From: Candidatus Freyrarchaeum guaymasense
GTDB lineage: Archaea > Asgardarchaeota > Jordarchaeia > Jordarchaeales > Freyrarchaeaceae
Assembly: GCA_030587405.1 (NCBI GenBank)
Contig: JAUQZD010000016.1
Span: forward strand, 1 to 64,000
Direction of reading: 5' to 3'
Length of the DNA: 64,000 nucleotides
Shown here: positions 51,273-60,128 of the stretch, in pieces
Layout: the number at the start of each line of letters is the position of its first letter
Numbering within the stretch: the first letter of the stretch is position 1
Position numbers and translations under genes: made by a program
The notes under the pieces: generated by a model
What the model was told of the DNA's origin: nothing
Database searches by the model: none
Seen by the model: only the letters and a program-made list of their open reading frames with translations

Positions 51273-52415
51273 TTATTCATGACCGTGTTCCGGCTGGTAG
51301 TTCAGGGATGGCTCTCGTACCCGGCCGAACAACGCCGTTCTTAGGCCTATTCCGTTGTGGATGAGAGAGGGTATTCCTGCGGCTGAACAGTAGGTTAACC
51401 TTGCCATGTGGTCTATGAGGGCTACCGCTAGCCCAACATGTAACGAAAGTCCTGTTATGTTGAGTATTATTGCTACTACGAGTTCGTATATTCCGAAGCC
51501 TCCCGGTATTATGGGGAAAAGCTTTGATGCAAAGCCTAAGATCGCCGCTAGAAGGCAGAAGCCGGCTGAAACCGAGGAGAAGGGCGCTGTGGAAATGTAC
51601 AGTAAAAGTGCCTCGGGAAGGAGGGCTTGAGGGTAAAAGCCGAGAAGTACGGCTAGCATGTAGGTTTGAATGGTCTGCGGGATCCCTGTAGCGTTAACGA
51701 AAATGTATATTGAGAGGGCGTCGATGACCCATATGGGAGGGGACAGCAACGCCGAGAGGAGGAGCGCCTTTGGACTTTTAGAAAGCTTCTGCACCCCATC
51801 TCTTAACCCTAGGGCGAGCTCGTAGAGGGCGCTGTGAATCCTTCTAGAAACCTTGTGTATTCTAAAAGTGTTTACTATTCCTGGTCCGGCTACACAGAAG
51901 GCTATGGTGAGGGCGAGGATTGCGGCTAATAAGATAAATCCTATAATGGATAGGAGTTTGATGTGTGAGGGGATCATCTGGCTGAAGTTGGCTGAGAACA
52001 ACAGGATAGATGAGACTAAAACTATGGTGGAGACGTCTAACGCCCGTTCAACCGCTATGGTTGAAGTGCTCTCGCCGAGAGAAACGTGCTCCTGCGAGCT
52101 TAGGAGGGATATACGGAGAAAGTCACCTATTTTCGCAGGAGTAACCTGATTTACAAACCACCCTGAAAAGTTGATCGTCATAAGTCTGGAGAAGCTAGCA
52201 TTTTTACCAGTAGCCCCAACGATAATCTTCCACCTCAAAGCTCTTAAGAGGAAAGAGAAAGTATAGGCGGCGATGAAAACAGAGACCCAAGTAGGGTTAA
52301 GCCGTGAAGCTAAGGCCAAGAACAGGTCAACACCTATGAACCATAAAACGGCAACTATAACAAGTATGGAAAGGATGAAAGCCGCTGCTTTAAGAAGCGA
52401 CCCCTTACCTGGCAA
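51273..52415 (-). CDS. Flippase-like integral membrane protein (UPF0104 / LPG-synthase TM family)
   Basis: This protein of about 380 residues has roughly eight hydrophobic segments. It carries the family motif SFLLRALRWKIIV, the NQVTPAKIGDFLRISLL segment and a late PGGFGIYELVVA stretch. This membrane domain is found in lysylphosphatidylglycerol synthase and in proteins linked to polyprenol-linked glycans. Adjacent glycosyltransferase genes (divergent side) support a role in lipid-linked sugar handling, possibly flipping. I choose the TTG at 52415, which has GGAGG 7 nt upstream, over a longer frame to 52481. Confidence 0.85.
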   Translation of the reverse strand: MPGKGSLLKAAAFILSILVIVAVLWFIGVDLFLALASRLNPTWVSVFIAAYTFSFLLRALRWKIIVGATGKNASFSRLMTINFSGWFVNQVTPAKIGDFLRISLLSSQEHVSLGESTSTIAVERALDVSTIVLVSSILLFSANFSQMIPSHIKLLSIIGFILLAAILALTIAFCVAGPGIVNTFRIHKVSRRIHSALYELALGLRDGVQKLSKSPKALLLSALLSPPIWVIDALSIYIFVNATGIPQTIQTYMLAVLLGFYPQALLPEALLLYISTAPFSSVSAGFCLLAAILGFASKLFPIIPGGFGIYELVVAIILNITGLSLHVGLAVALIDHMARLTYCSAAGIPSLIHNGIGLRTALFGRVREPSLNYQPEHGHE

Positions 52416-52645
52416 GGTTAAACCTCCAACGCCACTTCTACAGAGGCGAATATAACCTTTTGCCATGAGGAAGCGCCACAACCCTGAAATTACTTTTCAC
52501 ATTACCTTCCTTTTAGAGAATTTTTGATGGAAAGATGCTGGAGGACGTTGAGTGGAATATTACTCATGGTTTCTTAGTTTGGATTCTTCGAAAAAGTTTT
52601 ATTTTTCTCTGCTGGGAAATATAGGGCTGTTGGAGGGTTTTAACT

Positions 52646-53341
52646 GTGCGATCGCAAGACAAAGTTTCCATAATAATTCCATGCTTCAACGAGGAGGCAA
52701 CCATATCAGAGGTAATTGAAAGGGTTAAACGAGTTGACCTTGGCGTGGAGAAGGAAATAATAGTCGTGGATGACGGGTCAACTGACGGGTCATTTGACGA
52801 GGCCAGAAAGCATGATGGCATTATCCTTGTAAGGCATGAGAGGAACATGGGTAAGGGTGCGGCGGTTAGAACCGGGATAAGGCATTCAACAGGGAATGTG
52901 ATAGTTATTCAGGATGCCGACATGGAGTACTTCCCTGAAGACATACCTGCTCTCATCGCACCAATCCTGAAGGGAGAGGCGGACGTGGCTTACGGCTCCA
53001 GGTTTCTTGGAAGCATAAAGGGAATGTCGCTGAGCCACTACGTTGGCAATCAGATCCTCTCTTGGGCTACCAGGATCCTTTTCGGAGCCAACGTGACCGA
53101 CATGATGACTGGGTATAAGGCGTTTAGAAGAGACGTCATTGAAGGATTGAAGTTGAAGTCTAAAGGGTTTGAGTTCGAGCCCGAAGTGACGGCAAAACTT
53201 CTCAAAAGAGGGGTGAAAATAGCCGAGACACCGATAGTTTACAGTGTAAGGCGGAATGGGGTGGCTAAGATAAGGTGGAGTGACGGGGTGGTGTGCCTCT
53301 GGTGGCTTATAAAGGAGAAGATTAAAGGAAGCGAGGGGTAG
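52646..53341 (+). CDS. Family 2 glycosyltransferase (dolichol-phosphate sugar synthase-like)
   Basis: The 231-residue GT-A enzyme has IIIPCFNEEATISEVI, VVDDGSTDGS, GKGAAVRTGI and the metal-binding DAD in QDADMEYFPED. It also has TDMMTGYKAFRRDVI and FEFEPEVTAKLLKRG, as in dolichol-phosphate mannose/glucose synthases. It would load a sugar from a nucleotide donor onto a polyprenyl phosphate in the membrane. The GTG start follows GGAGGG. The membrane GT-C transferase gene starts 11 nt after its stop, a likely acceptor-side partner in the same operon. Confidence 0.92.
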   Translation: MRSQDKVSIIIPCFNEEATISEVIERVKRVDLGVEKEIIVVDDGSTDGSFDEARKHDGIILVRHERNMGKGAAVRTGIRHSTGNVIVIQDADMEYFPEDIPALIAPILKGEADVAYGSRFLGSIKGMSLSHYVGNQILSWATRILFGANVTDMMTGYKAFRRDVIEGLKLKSKGFEFEPEVTAKLLKRGVKIAETPIVYSVRRNGVAKIRWSDGVVCLWWLIKEKIKGSEG

Positions 53342-53352
53342 GGGGAGGTCGA

Positions 53353-54864
53353 ATGGCTGGTTTTGGATGGGGAACGTTGCTACAGAAAGCCGTCTTGCTT
53401 GTGAGGGGGTGCTTTAGGGATTGGGCTACTACGCTAACAGTGCTCTTAACCGTGGTTAGGGGGATACTAGCGTTCATACCCATTCCTGTGACATGGGATG
53501 AAGCGGTTTACACCAACCTGGCGAGAGACTACTACTACTTGGGGTTCTACTACTACTTTCCATTTCAAGTGGTTCTTGACTTCGCTAGGGCCCCCGTGCT
53601 ACCACTCTCAATATACGTGGCCTTCCTCTTAACCGGGCCAAACCACACGGTTGCCCAGCTCGTAACATATGCTTACTCCGTCGCTGCAGTATACATGGTT
53701 TACCTTTTGGGAAAAGACATGTATGGTGAAAGAGTCGGATGCCTTTCGGCTCTGGCATTCTCGTGCAGCCCATTCCTTCTCGTCTCCTCATGGGGGGTTC
53801 TCACCGAGCCCCCATTCATGTTCTTCGCAGCCCTTTTCCTGCTCTCGGTTTATAGAGCACAGAGGAAACCCTACTACTATGTTTTGTCCGGGGTTACGTT
53901 AACCCTCACCACGCTAACACGTTACCCGGGTTTTCTCATGATCCTAGTTGGAGTATTCCTAACCGTGTCGCTTGGGAACGCTAGGGTAACTGTTAGGTCT
54001 CCATGGTTTTACGCTGGTATAGGAGCTGCTGTAGCCACCGTGACGCCATGGCTTATTTATAGTAAGAACGTGACAGGCGCATACTTAGGCTTCTTGCAGG
54101 TCTTCTTTGCCTCAACACAGCAATGGACGCGGAACCCCTACCTGATCCTTGCAACGACCCCCTTAGACTTAGCTGTAAGTGGTGTTTACGATTTGATCGC
54201 TATGGCGGCGATCCCGGGAACGCTCATACCATACTTCCTGTGGGGTGTTAAAGCTGGTAGGATGAAGGTTGAAGGGAGGACGCTTATCTTCTGGGTTATA
54301 TCGTACGCTGCAGCCTATGGGGTTCTGATGAGGATGGCACGCTTGGTTGATTACCTTAGGTATAATGAGACGTCGCTCCCTGCCGTTGCAGTCCTGTCAG
54401 CCATGGGAATAGCAGTCCTGCTAGGAGAGGGAGAGGTTAAACTCGACGGTGTACGTTCACTCATGGCGGGGAAAAGGAAAGTCGCGTTGGCTCTTATCGC
54501 CGTCAACTTTATAGCAGGTCTAGCAGGGGTATATGTCGTCAGAAGCGAGCCGGGGATATCGGTGCCTATTCCAGTGTATGAGTACATGAAGGCTACGACC
54601 CTTCCATGTGAAACCATATTGTCAAACGTTTACCCAATGGTAAGCTATTATACTGACAGGATTGCTATGTGGTTCCCCCAGGTCCCGTGGCTGAGGGACT
54701 TCACGTTAAAAAATTTAAACGTTAAGTACGTCCTATTCAATCTTTACAGGTATTGTCCTCCTGACGCGTTGATGTACGTGGAGGCTCACCCGGAGATGTT
54801 TGAAAGGGTGCTGGTGTATGGTGGCATACTGGTTTACAGGGTGGCTAACGCTTCCTCGCCTTGA
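53353..54864 (+). CDS. Membrane GT-C glycosyltransferase (dolichyl-phosphate-mannose-dependent, PMT/ArnT-like)
   Basis: The 503-residue protein has about ten hydrophobic segments. The GT-C signature WDEAVYTNLARDYYYLG near residues 50-66 carries the catalytic acidic pair in the first external loop, and SWGVLTEPPFMFFAALFLLSVYR follows. A soluble C-terminal part (PMVSYYTDRIAMWFPQVPW) is as in PMT/ArnT relatives. It should use the polyprenyl-phosphate sugar made by the upstream synthase to glycosylate lipids or proteins outside the cell. Its 3' end overlaps the convergent methyltransferase gene by 20 bp. Confidence 0.88.
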   Translation: MAGFGWGTLLQKAVLLVRGCFRDWATTLTVLLTVVRGILAFIPIPVTWDEAVYTNLARDYYYLGFYYYFPFQVVLDFARAPVLPLSIYVAFLLTGPNHTVAQLVTYAYSVAAVYMVYLLGKDMYGERVGCLSALAFSCSPFLLVSSWGVLTEPPFMFFAALFLLSVYRAQRKPYYYVLSGVTLTLTTLTRYPGFLMILVGVFLTVSLGNARVTVRSPWFYAGIGAAVATVTPWLIYSKNVTGAYLGFLQVFFASTQQWTRNPYLILATTPLDLAVSGVYDLIAMAAIPGTLIPYFLWGVKAGRMKVEGRTLIFWVISYAAAYGVLMRMARLVDYLRYNETSLPAVAVLSAMGIAVLLGEGEVKLDGVRSLMAGKRKVALALIAVNFIAGLAGVYVVRSEPGISVPIPVYEYMKATTLPCETILSNVYPMVSYYTDRIAMWFPQVPWLRDFTLKNLNVKYVLFNLYRYCPPDALMYVEAHPEMFERVLVYGGILVYRVANASSP

Positions 54865-55549
54865 CGATGAGCACCTCGCTTAGGGTTGGCATGAGCGTTC
54901 CGAGAGGGCTTAGGATGAGGCGTTTAAGCCAGTCTTTGAGGAGGCAATCTGGGGCGCCGAGGAAGTTACCTACAATTTTTTCCACGGTGAACCCGTGGCG
55001 TTTCAACTGGGATTTAAGCACGCCCGCAGTGTAGTATCGGACGTGCCCGACGCCCTCGTTGCTGTACTGGACGTACTTCGGGTACTTTCCCGCCAGCAGC
55101 CTTAGCCTGTTAGCCATGGAGGCAAGGTTTGGGGTTGAGAGGATGAGGACGCCGCCCGTCCTGAGAACCCTGTGAACCTCGTCTAGGAAAGCGTCGGTGT
55201 CTAGCAGGTGTTCTATTATTTCCTCAGCCCAGACAACGTCGAAAAAGCCGTCGTCGAAGGGGAGGCCTTCCCGTACGTCGTGTTGCAGACAACGAACACC
55301 CCTCTGAACGGCGACCTTGTATGCGTCTGACAGCTCGACGCCGTAGCACTCCCACCCGGAAGCCATTAGGGGGAGCATGGCGCCTCCAGCCAGGCATCCG
55401 CCGTCCAAGATCCTCCCAGGCTTCTCTCCCTCAAGAAGCTTGTACGACTTCAGGAAGCGGTAGCGGTCATGCTTCCACGTCAGAAGCTCTATTAGTTCCC
55501 ATCCTTCACCGTAAAAGCTTAACTGTTGATGGCCATCCGATTGGTTCAC
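54845..55549 (-). CDS. SAM-dependent class I methyltransferase
   Basis: The 234-residue methyltransferase has a glycine-rich motif LDGGCLAGGAMLP, the acidic motif II in CYGVELSD, FFDVVWAEEIIEHLLD (motif IV) and LRTGGVLILSTPN (motif V/VI). This form is common in glycan- or lipid-modifying enzymes. The usual DxGxG is DGGCLAGG here, still compatible with SAM binding. It is convergent with, and overlaps, the GT-C gene, which hints at a shared surface-polymer context. The GTG start at 55549 has weak SD support. Confidence 0.88.
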   Translation of the reverse strand: MNQSDGHQQLSFYGEGWELIELLTWKHDRYRFLKSYKLLEGEKPGRILDGGCLAGGAMLPLMASGWECYGVELSDAYKVAVQRGVRCLQHDVREGLPFDDGFFDVVWAEEIIEHLLDTDAFLDEVHRVLRTGGVLILSTPNLASMANRLRLLAGKYPKYVQYSNEGVGHVRYYTAGVLKSQLKRHGFTVEKIVGNFLGAPDCLLKDWLKRLILSPLGTLMPTLSEVLIVKARKR

Positions 55550-55661
55550 TGTTCACACCGTCCTTCCACCTTCATCCCCTAGAGGATTGCTCACGATTTT
55601 ACCACCCAAAAACTTTTTTGAGCGAACCTACAAAAAAGTGATCTGACGCCGTCGTTGGGGG

Positions 55662-56528
55662 ATGCAATTATTGAGCTCAAAGCAGTCTGGAGTTGTTAAG
55701 GTTGCATTCCTAGCGGAGTGCCCTATTTGTAAGAGGACTTTAAAGCATGAAGTCGAGCTTGAAGGGGAGAGGCTTGAAGCGTTTGAAGAGGCCGTAAGTC
55801 GAGTTGGAGTCGCCCCCCTCTCATTTAACCATGGGGACCATATCTTAATAGTCTATGTTGACAGGTACATGGCTGCTAGGGCGAGCTACGCCCACCCGAT
55901 TCAGGAGGCGCATGCAGCAGCGCTCGCCGAGGAGTGGACTAGGGTGAGTGTGGCTCCGGTTGAGGAGGCGAAAAACAACGTTATCTTCTTGAACTACGAT
56001 AAGAAACGCTATTGCGACTCGTACTGGAGGATGGACATCCCCGCAGCCAACGTGATATCTAACGTTGAGAGGGGAGGGGCGATCTTCAGGTTCGATGACG
56101 TTGAAGTCTGGGCTTTAAGCTTTAGAGGAAATAGGCTTGTGGTTGCAAGGGAGGCGAACTGGCAGGGAGAATACTTAGAGTACATTTCCAAGTTTCTTAA
56201 CGGGTTTGAAGGCGTCGACGCCGCGGAAGACCGCCTATTCCACCATTTAACCCTCGCCGTGTTAAGCGACGTTAAGGTTCTAGCTGCGGCCATGGACGCC
56301 TCTAGGATCGTCTCGGATAGGTGGAGGCGGATGAGGGTTCTCATGGCACCCCTAGAGGCGTTCCCCAAGGATGTAAAGGAAAGGTTGAAGCCCATCCTTG
56401 TGGAACTGTCGAGGGGGGCTACCGTGGAGGAGGCCCTGCTGAAGGCGAGCTTAGAGCAGAAGGCGTCCTTCGTGGCGAACTACAGGATGCTTAGGAACCT
56501 CAGGATACTCATCCCTGAGCAGCCATGA
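55662..56528 (+). CDS. Uncharacterised protein with N-terminal zinc-type CPIC motif
   Basis: The 288-residue protein starts with a small beta domain containing AECPICKRTLKHEVEL and a HGDHILIVYVDRY stretch. It then has a mixed domain ending in helices (DAAEDRLFHHLTLAVLSDVKVLAAAMDASRIVSDRWRRM). I recognise no family. It is followed after 21 nt by a large helical-repeat protein on the same strand, so the two probably work together. One reading is a substrate-binding or adaptor protein with a scaffold, but the sequence does not prove it. Confidence 0.7.
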   Translation: MQLLSSKQSGVVKVAFLAECPICKRTLKHEVELEGERLEAFEEAVSRVGVAPLSFNHGDHILIVYVDRYMAARASYAHPIQEAHAAALAEEWTRVSVAPVEEAKNNVIFLNYDKKRYCDSYWRMDIPAANVISNVERGGAIFRFDDVEVWALSFRGNRLVVAREANWQGEYLEYISKFLNGFEGVDAAEDRLFHHLTLAVLSDVKVLAAAMDASRIVSDRWRRMRVLMAPLEAFPKDVKERLKPILVELSRGATVEEALLKASLEQKASFVANYRMLRNLRILIPEQP

Positions 56529-56549
56529 AACATTCTTAGGTGGAACCTG

Positions 56550-58382
56550 TTGGGTGATTTTTTCGAGGAGCTTGCAGGTAGGGTGGGCGAAGTCACTAGC
56601 CCTAACCTGAAGGATAGGGTGCTAGCTGTTTTAGCGAGGGTTTTCGCCGCTTACGGTCAGGTTGAGAAGGCTTTAAGCATGTTGGATAGGGTGGAGGATG
56701 GACTGGTAAGTGTTTGCGCAGGCCTAAGCGTCGCTGAGGTCTTGGGGTGGAGGGGGTTCACGGACGAAGCCAGAAGCGTTCTAAGCTATTTTGCGGGAAA
56801 GGTAGATGAACATGGGGGAGGTGAAAGCCTAGCTTTAAAGTTGGCGTACTCGAAAACGATTATTGAGGGGGTGGAGGAGGGGTTAAGCGTCGCAGCGGTG
56901 GAGGACGATTACCTGCGATGCCAAGCCGCTTTAGGGGTGGCAGCCGCCCTGATGGAGGAAGGGAAGCCCGTCCCCAAGAACGTGCTTAAGGTGATGGAGG
57001 AAGGTATTAGGGGGGTTCTCGACGAGGAGGCTAAGGTCGGCTTGCTTCTAGAGGCTGGACGCATCCTCGCCAAAGTGGGCATGATGGATGAGGCAAGAGG
57101 GATGATTAAGGAAGCTGAAAGGATTGCTAGGAGCTTCTACCACGAGTTTTCACGTAGAATGGCGCTTCTAAAGGTTATGTCCGTCATGGTTGAGGCGGGA
57201 ATGCTTCCCGAGGCACTGGCACTATCCAATAGTCTCGGGGTCACGTCCCTCCACTACCTTGAGGAGGCCGCTGAAAAGGCAGGGGTGGAGGCGGTCAGGC
57301 TAGCTGAAGGACTTGAAGGGTACGGCAAAGCCTTTTTCGTGTTAAGAGGGGCAGAGGTAAGCTTGAACCGTGAAGTCATTCTTGAGGCGGCTAGAGAAGT
57401 TGAGAGGCTTGCTGGTAGCCCGGTGTACACTCAGTTAGCGGTTAGGCTGGCCGCCGTCCAGGCCAAGGCGGGCATGGTGAAAGAAGCGGAGGAAACACTA
57501 AGGAGGGCTTCCGGGGCTGCAAGGGGGGTGGAGCTCGTAAAGATTGCAGACGTTTTCGTTATGATGGGTAGGGTAGGGGAGGCTGAAAAGCTGCTGGAAC
57601 AGGCCTGCAATGAAGTTAGGGGGATGAGGAAAGAGAGAAGGCTGTTTTTGATGATGGATGCTGGCGCCACGTGGTCTCGCGTAGGGAAGGTGGAGGAGGC
57701 GTTGAGGTGCTTCGACGAGGCGGTGAGGATCATCGGAGAAATGCCGGGTGGAGGACGAGAGGTGATAGGGAAGCTTTCACGGAGGATAGCCTCTTCAAGC
57801 ATTCCTTGGGTTGCCCTTAGAGCTGCAGGGTCTCTTCAAAAGGTGGAGGATGGGCTAGCCCTCCTAACATTCACCATTAAGGCTTTAACAGAGTTTGGAA
57901 GGACAGATGATGCTGAACGCATGGCGTGTGGGCTGCCACTCCTCGCCGGAAAGGCTGGTGACCGTGCTTCAGCCACACGCCTCCTGCTTGAAGCAGCCTC
58001 CACGCTTGCCAGGGGAGGGCTCGTAGATGCTGCAAGTAGGCTGACGTCCGAGATACTTAAGGGGATTGTGAGCGTGCTAGAGGAGGGTGGGATGGAGGAG
58101 TTCGCTGAGATGGTCGAATCCGCGGCAGGGCTCGTCCCCATCATAGGTGTAAGGAGGGGAGAGAGTGGTGAGGCCGTCTTGTTTAACCGTGGCGGGCCAT
58201 GCTTCGAGGTTGGCGCTTTCTTCGAGGAGCCACAGGGAGGGGTGGAGCTCTCCCTGGGGGGAGTGAAGGGGGGCGAGGTGGTTAAGCTGAGGGTTAGAGA
58301 GGTTAGGGGAGGGAGAAATGTAAAGTTACATTTTAGGGATGTTTTTGGGTGGAGGAAGTGTTTGGTTAGGGTGAGAGGTTAG
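56550..58382 (+). CDS. Large TPR-like helical-repeat protein with C-terminal beta domain
   Basis: The 610-residue protein is built of repeated 30-36 residue helix pairs (for example GQVEKALSMLDRVEDGLVSVCAGLSVAEVL, AKVGMMDEARGMIKEAERIARSF, GRVGEAEKLLEQACNEVRGM, GKVEEALRCFDEAVRII), clear TPR-like units over about 520 residues. A small beta-rich end (about 540-610, GGVELSLGGVKGGEVVKLRVREV) could be a membrane- or partner-binding module. It has no catalytic motif. The TTG start has AGGTGG 7 nt upstream. It forms a two-gene unit with the preceding unknown protein. Confidence 0.75.
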   Translation: MGDFFEELAGRVGEVTSPNLKDRVLAVLARVFAAYGQVEKALSMLDRVEDGLVSVCAGLSVAEVLGWRGFTDEARSVLSYFAGKVDEHGGGESLALKLAYSKTIIEGVEEGLSVAAVEDDYLRCQAALGVAAALMEEGKPVPKNVLKVMEEGIRGVLDEEAKVGLLLEAGRILAKVGMMDEARGMIKEAERIARSFYHEFSRRMALLKVMSVMVEAGMLPEALALSNSLGVTSLHYLEEAAEKAGVEAVRLAEGLEGYGKAFFVLRGAEVSLNREVILEAAREVERLAGSPVYTQLAVRLAAVQAKAGMVKEAEETLRRASGAARGVELVKIADVFVMMGRVGEAEKLLEQACNEVRGMRKERRLFLMMDAGATWSRVGKVEEALRCFDEAVRIIGEMPGGGREVIGKLSRRIASSSIPWVALRAAGSLQKVEDGLALLTFTIKALTEFGRTDDAERMACGLPLLAGKAGDRASATRLLLEAASTLARGGLVDAASRLTSEILKGIVSVLEEGGMEEFAEMVESAAGLVPIIGVRRGESGEAVLFNRGGPCFEVGAFFEEPQGGVELSLGGVKGGEVVKLRVREVRGGRNVKLHFRDVFGWRKCLVRVRG

Positions 58383-59068
58383 GGGCGTGACGTGAAGTAG
58401 CTTTCAAGCCGCCCGGCAGAGGCCTTCTTCACTATTTCATCCGTCAGCTTTACTGCTTCCTCTAGTTTTTCTTTGGGGAGTTTTGGGACGCCGTACGCTA
58501 TCAGGAGGACTGTTCTGCTTGATCCTGTGACCTTTGTTCTTTCAGCGTCCCTGTATGGGTATATTGCTATTACCCCTTCATCGTCAGTGACAACTATTTC
58601 CTTTCCAGTAAGGGGTTTAGGCTCGTGCATACCTATCCCTTGGAAGGGTTCCCCTGGGCTGGCGAAGCGGATCCTGATTTCTCCTTTAACCCTGTCCAGG
58701 TCGTACGCCCCCAAGGTTACGCCCGTCAAGGCGGAGGCCAAGTTGTACGAGTTTACGAAGGTATTTATCCGCCACGGTTTACGTCCACTTAGCACTCTTC
58801 GTATGAGGGCCTCGGCGGCAGGCCTCTGCTTGGTTGGGTCTATGGAGAGACGCCAGTAAAAATCCCTGTAAGCCCTGACTGCTGGGTCGTTCTTCAGGCC
58901 CTCAAGGGTGTACTTTGACCTTATCTCCTGGAAGGCTGAGGCTTCAAGCCTCTCAACCACTTCAAAGTTTACTTCCGCATGCACGTCGACGAACCTCGCG
59001 GCCACTATTACGAGTTCAGGGTGGGAGGTCGCCACCCTCCTATCCCATTCGACTTCTATGAAGCGCAC
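58379..59068 (-). CDS. B3/B4 (phenylalanyl-tRNA synthetase beta-type) domain protein
   Basis: This protein of about 229 residues resembles the stand-alone B3/B4 domain family. Diagnostic segments are DPAVRAYRDFYWRLSIDPTKQRPAAEALIRRVLSG, NTFVNSYNLASALTGVTLGAYDLD and VTDDEGVIAIYPYRDAERTKVTGSSR. Such free domains are thought to bind or edit mischarged tRNA or similar ligands. The reading frame extends upstream to 59455, but that part is antisense to the HDAC-like gene. I place the start at GTG 59068 after GGTGG; GTG 59077 is possible. Confidence 0.85.
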   Translation of the reverse strand: MRFIEVEWDRRVATSHPELVIVAARFVDVHAEVNFEVVERLEASAFQEIRSKYTLEGLKNDPAVRAYRDFYWRLSIDPTKQRPAAEALIRRVLSGRKPWRINTFVNSYNLASALTGVTLGAYDLDRVKGEIRIRFASPGEPFQGIGMHEPKPLTGKEIVVTDDEGVIAIYPYRDAERTKVTGSSRTVLLIAYGVPKLPKEKLEEAVKLTDEIVKKASAGRLESYFTSRP

Positions 59069-59121
59069 CGCTACCACCCTTAGAAGCCTCCAAGCTTGGA
59101 AAAAGGTAATATCCGCTACTA

Positions 59122-59135
59122 TTAAAATTTTAATG
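59122..59135. promoter_or_regulatory. AT palindrome in the divergent B3/B4-HDAC promoter
   Basis: ATTAAAATTTTAAT is perfectly palindromic and lies between two divergent genes 87 bp apart. It can act as a TATA element in either direction and sits about 21-34 nt before the HDAC-like ATG. Confidence 0.5.
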
Positions 59136-59155
59136 AGGTTGATGGAGGAGTGACC

Positions 59156-59911
59156 ATGAAGGTTGTCTACCATGAGAAGTACACGACCGTTTACTCGGGT
59201 GACCCTGCATCCGCCCCCGGGAGGATCGAGGCGATACGTGACGAGTTGAAAGGAGTCTTCGACTTCGTGGAGGCGAAGCCTGCAAGTGAGGAGGACGTGA
59301 GGCTGATCCACCATGAAGGCCACGTGGAATACGTTAAAAGGGACAGCGTCCTTTTCGAGGTGGCCTTGCTCGCGGTTGGCGGAGCAATAACGGCGTCTGA
59401 AATAGCGATGAACGGGGAGAGCGCGTTCGGGCTGATAAGACCTCCAGGACACCATGCCAGCCCTGACTCCAGCTGGGGATTCTGCTACTTCAATAACATA
59501 GCCATAGCCATTGAGAGGCTCATAAGGCAGGGAAGGATCGAGTCAGCCTTGATAGTAGACTTCGACCTCCACTACGGGGACGGGACGGCGAACGCTTTTC
59601 ACGGGAGAAGCGAGGTTAAGTATGTCCACCCAGAGGGGGCTAGCAGGGAAGATTACTGGGGTAACATGGAAAGGACGCTTAACTCGCTCAGCGGAGGATT
59701 CGACATTCTAGCGGTGTCGGCGGGGTTCGACAGGCACGTAGACGACTGGGGGGGACTATTAACCACGGAGGACTACATGGAGATAGGCGTTTTCCTAAAG
59801 GATTTTTCGGAGGAGAAATGTAAGGGGAGAAGGTTTGCGGTGCTGGAGGGAGGCTACAACCATAAGGTTCTTGGAAGGAACGTCAAAGCATTCCTTGAAG
59901 GCTTCGACTAA
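59156..59911 (+). CDS. Short histone-deacetylase-fold deacetylase
   Basis: The 251-residue protein has the HDAC superfamily core: RPPGHHASPD (H99, H100), GFCYFNNIAIA, the zinc ligands in VDFDLHYGDGT (D137, H139) and SAGFDRH (D192), and the catalytic tyrosine in EGGYN (Y234). It is much shorter than the usual 300-370 residues, mainly through a reduced N-terminal part and shorter loops, which would widen the active site. Acetylpolyamine or another acetylated small molecule is as likely a substrate as a protein. The ATG at 59156 has GGAGGAG at good distance; the upstream in-frame GTG lies in the SD. Confidence 0.9.
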   Translation: MKVVYHEKYTTVYSGDPASAPGRIEAIRDELKGVFDFVEAKPASEEDVRLIHHEGHVEYVKRDSVLFEVALLAVGGAITASEIAMNGESAFGLIRPPGHHASPDSSWGFCYFNNIAIAIERLIRQGRIESALIVDFDLHYGDGTANAFHGRSEVKYVHPEGASREDYWGNMERTLNSLSGGFDILAVSAGFDRHVDDWGGLLTTEDYMEIGVFLKDFSEEKCKGRRFAVLEGGYNHKVLGRNVKAFLEGFD

Positions 59912-60128
59912 CGAGGCTGCTAAACGCGTGTTCACAAGCTTTAACCCCCTTACATTTTTATGCTAGTTTCCTGTGGTAAGTCCTTCCCGAACCCCCTTCA
60001 AAACTTTGGTTTGATGGTGTGATCGCTTCCCGCGGGACAAGCAAAACCTTTAACCTACTTCTAAGGCCATAGTAGGGAAGATTTTTAGAGTGTGAAGCGT
60101 AACTTTATCTTCTAGTGGAGGTGGTTGT

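Noticed and set aside
59069..59455. Upstream extension of the B3/B4 reading frame to 59455
   Set aside because: It lies antisense to the well-supported HDAC-like gene and has no conserved sequence; SD and start signals support 59068.
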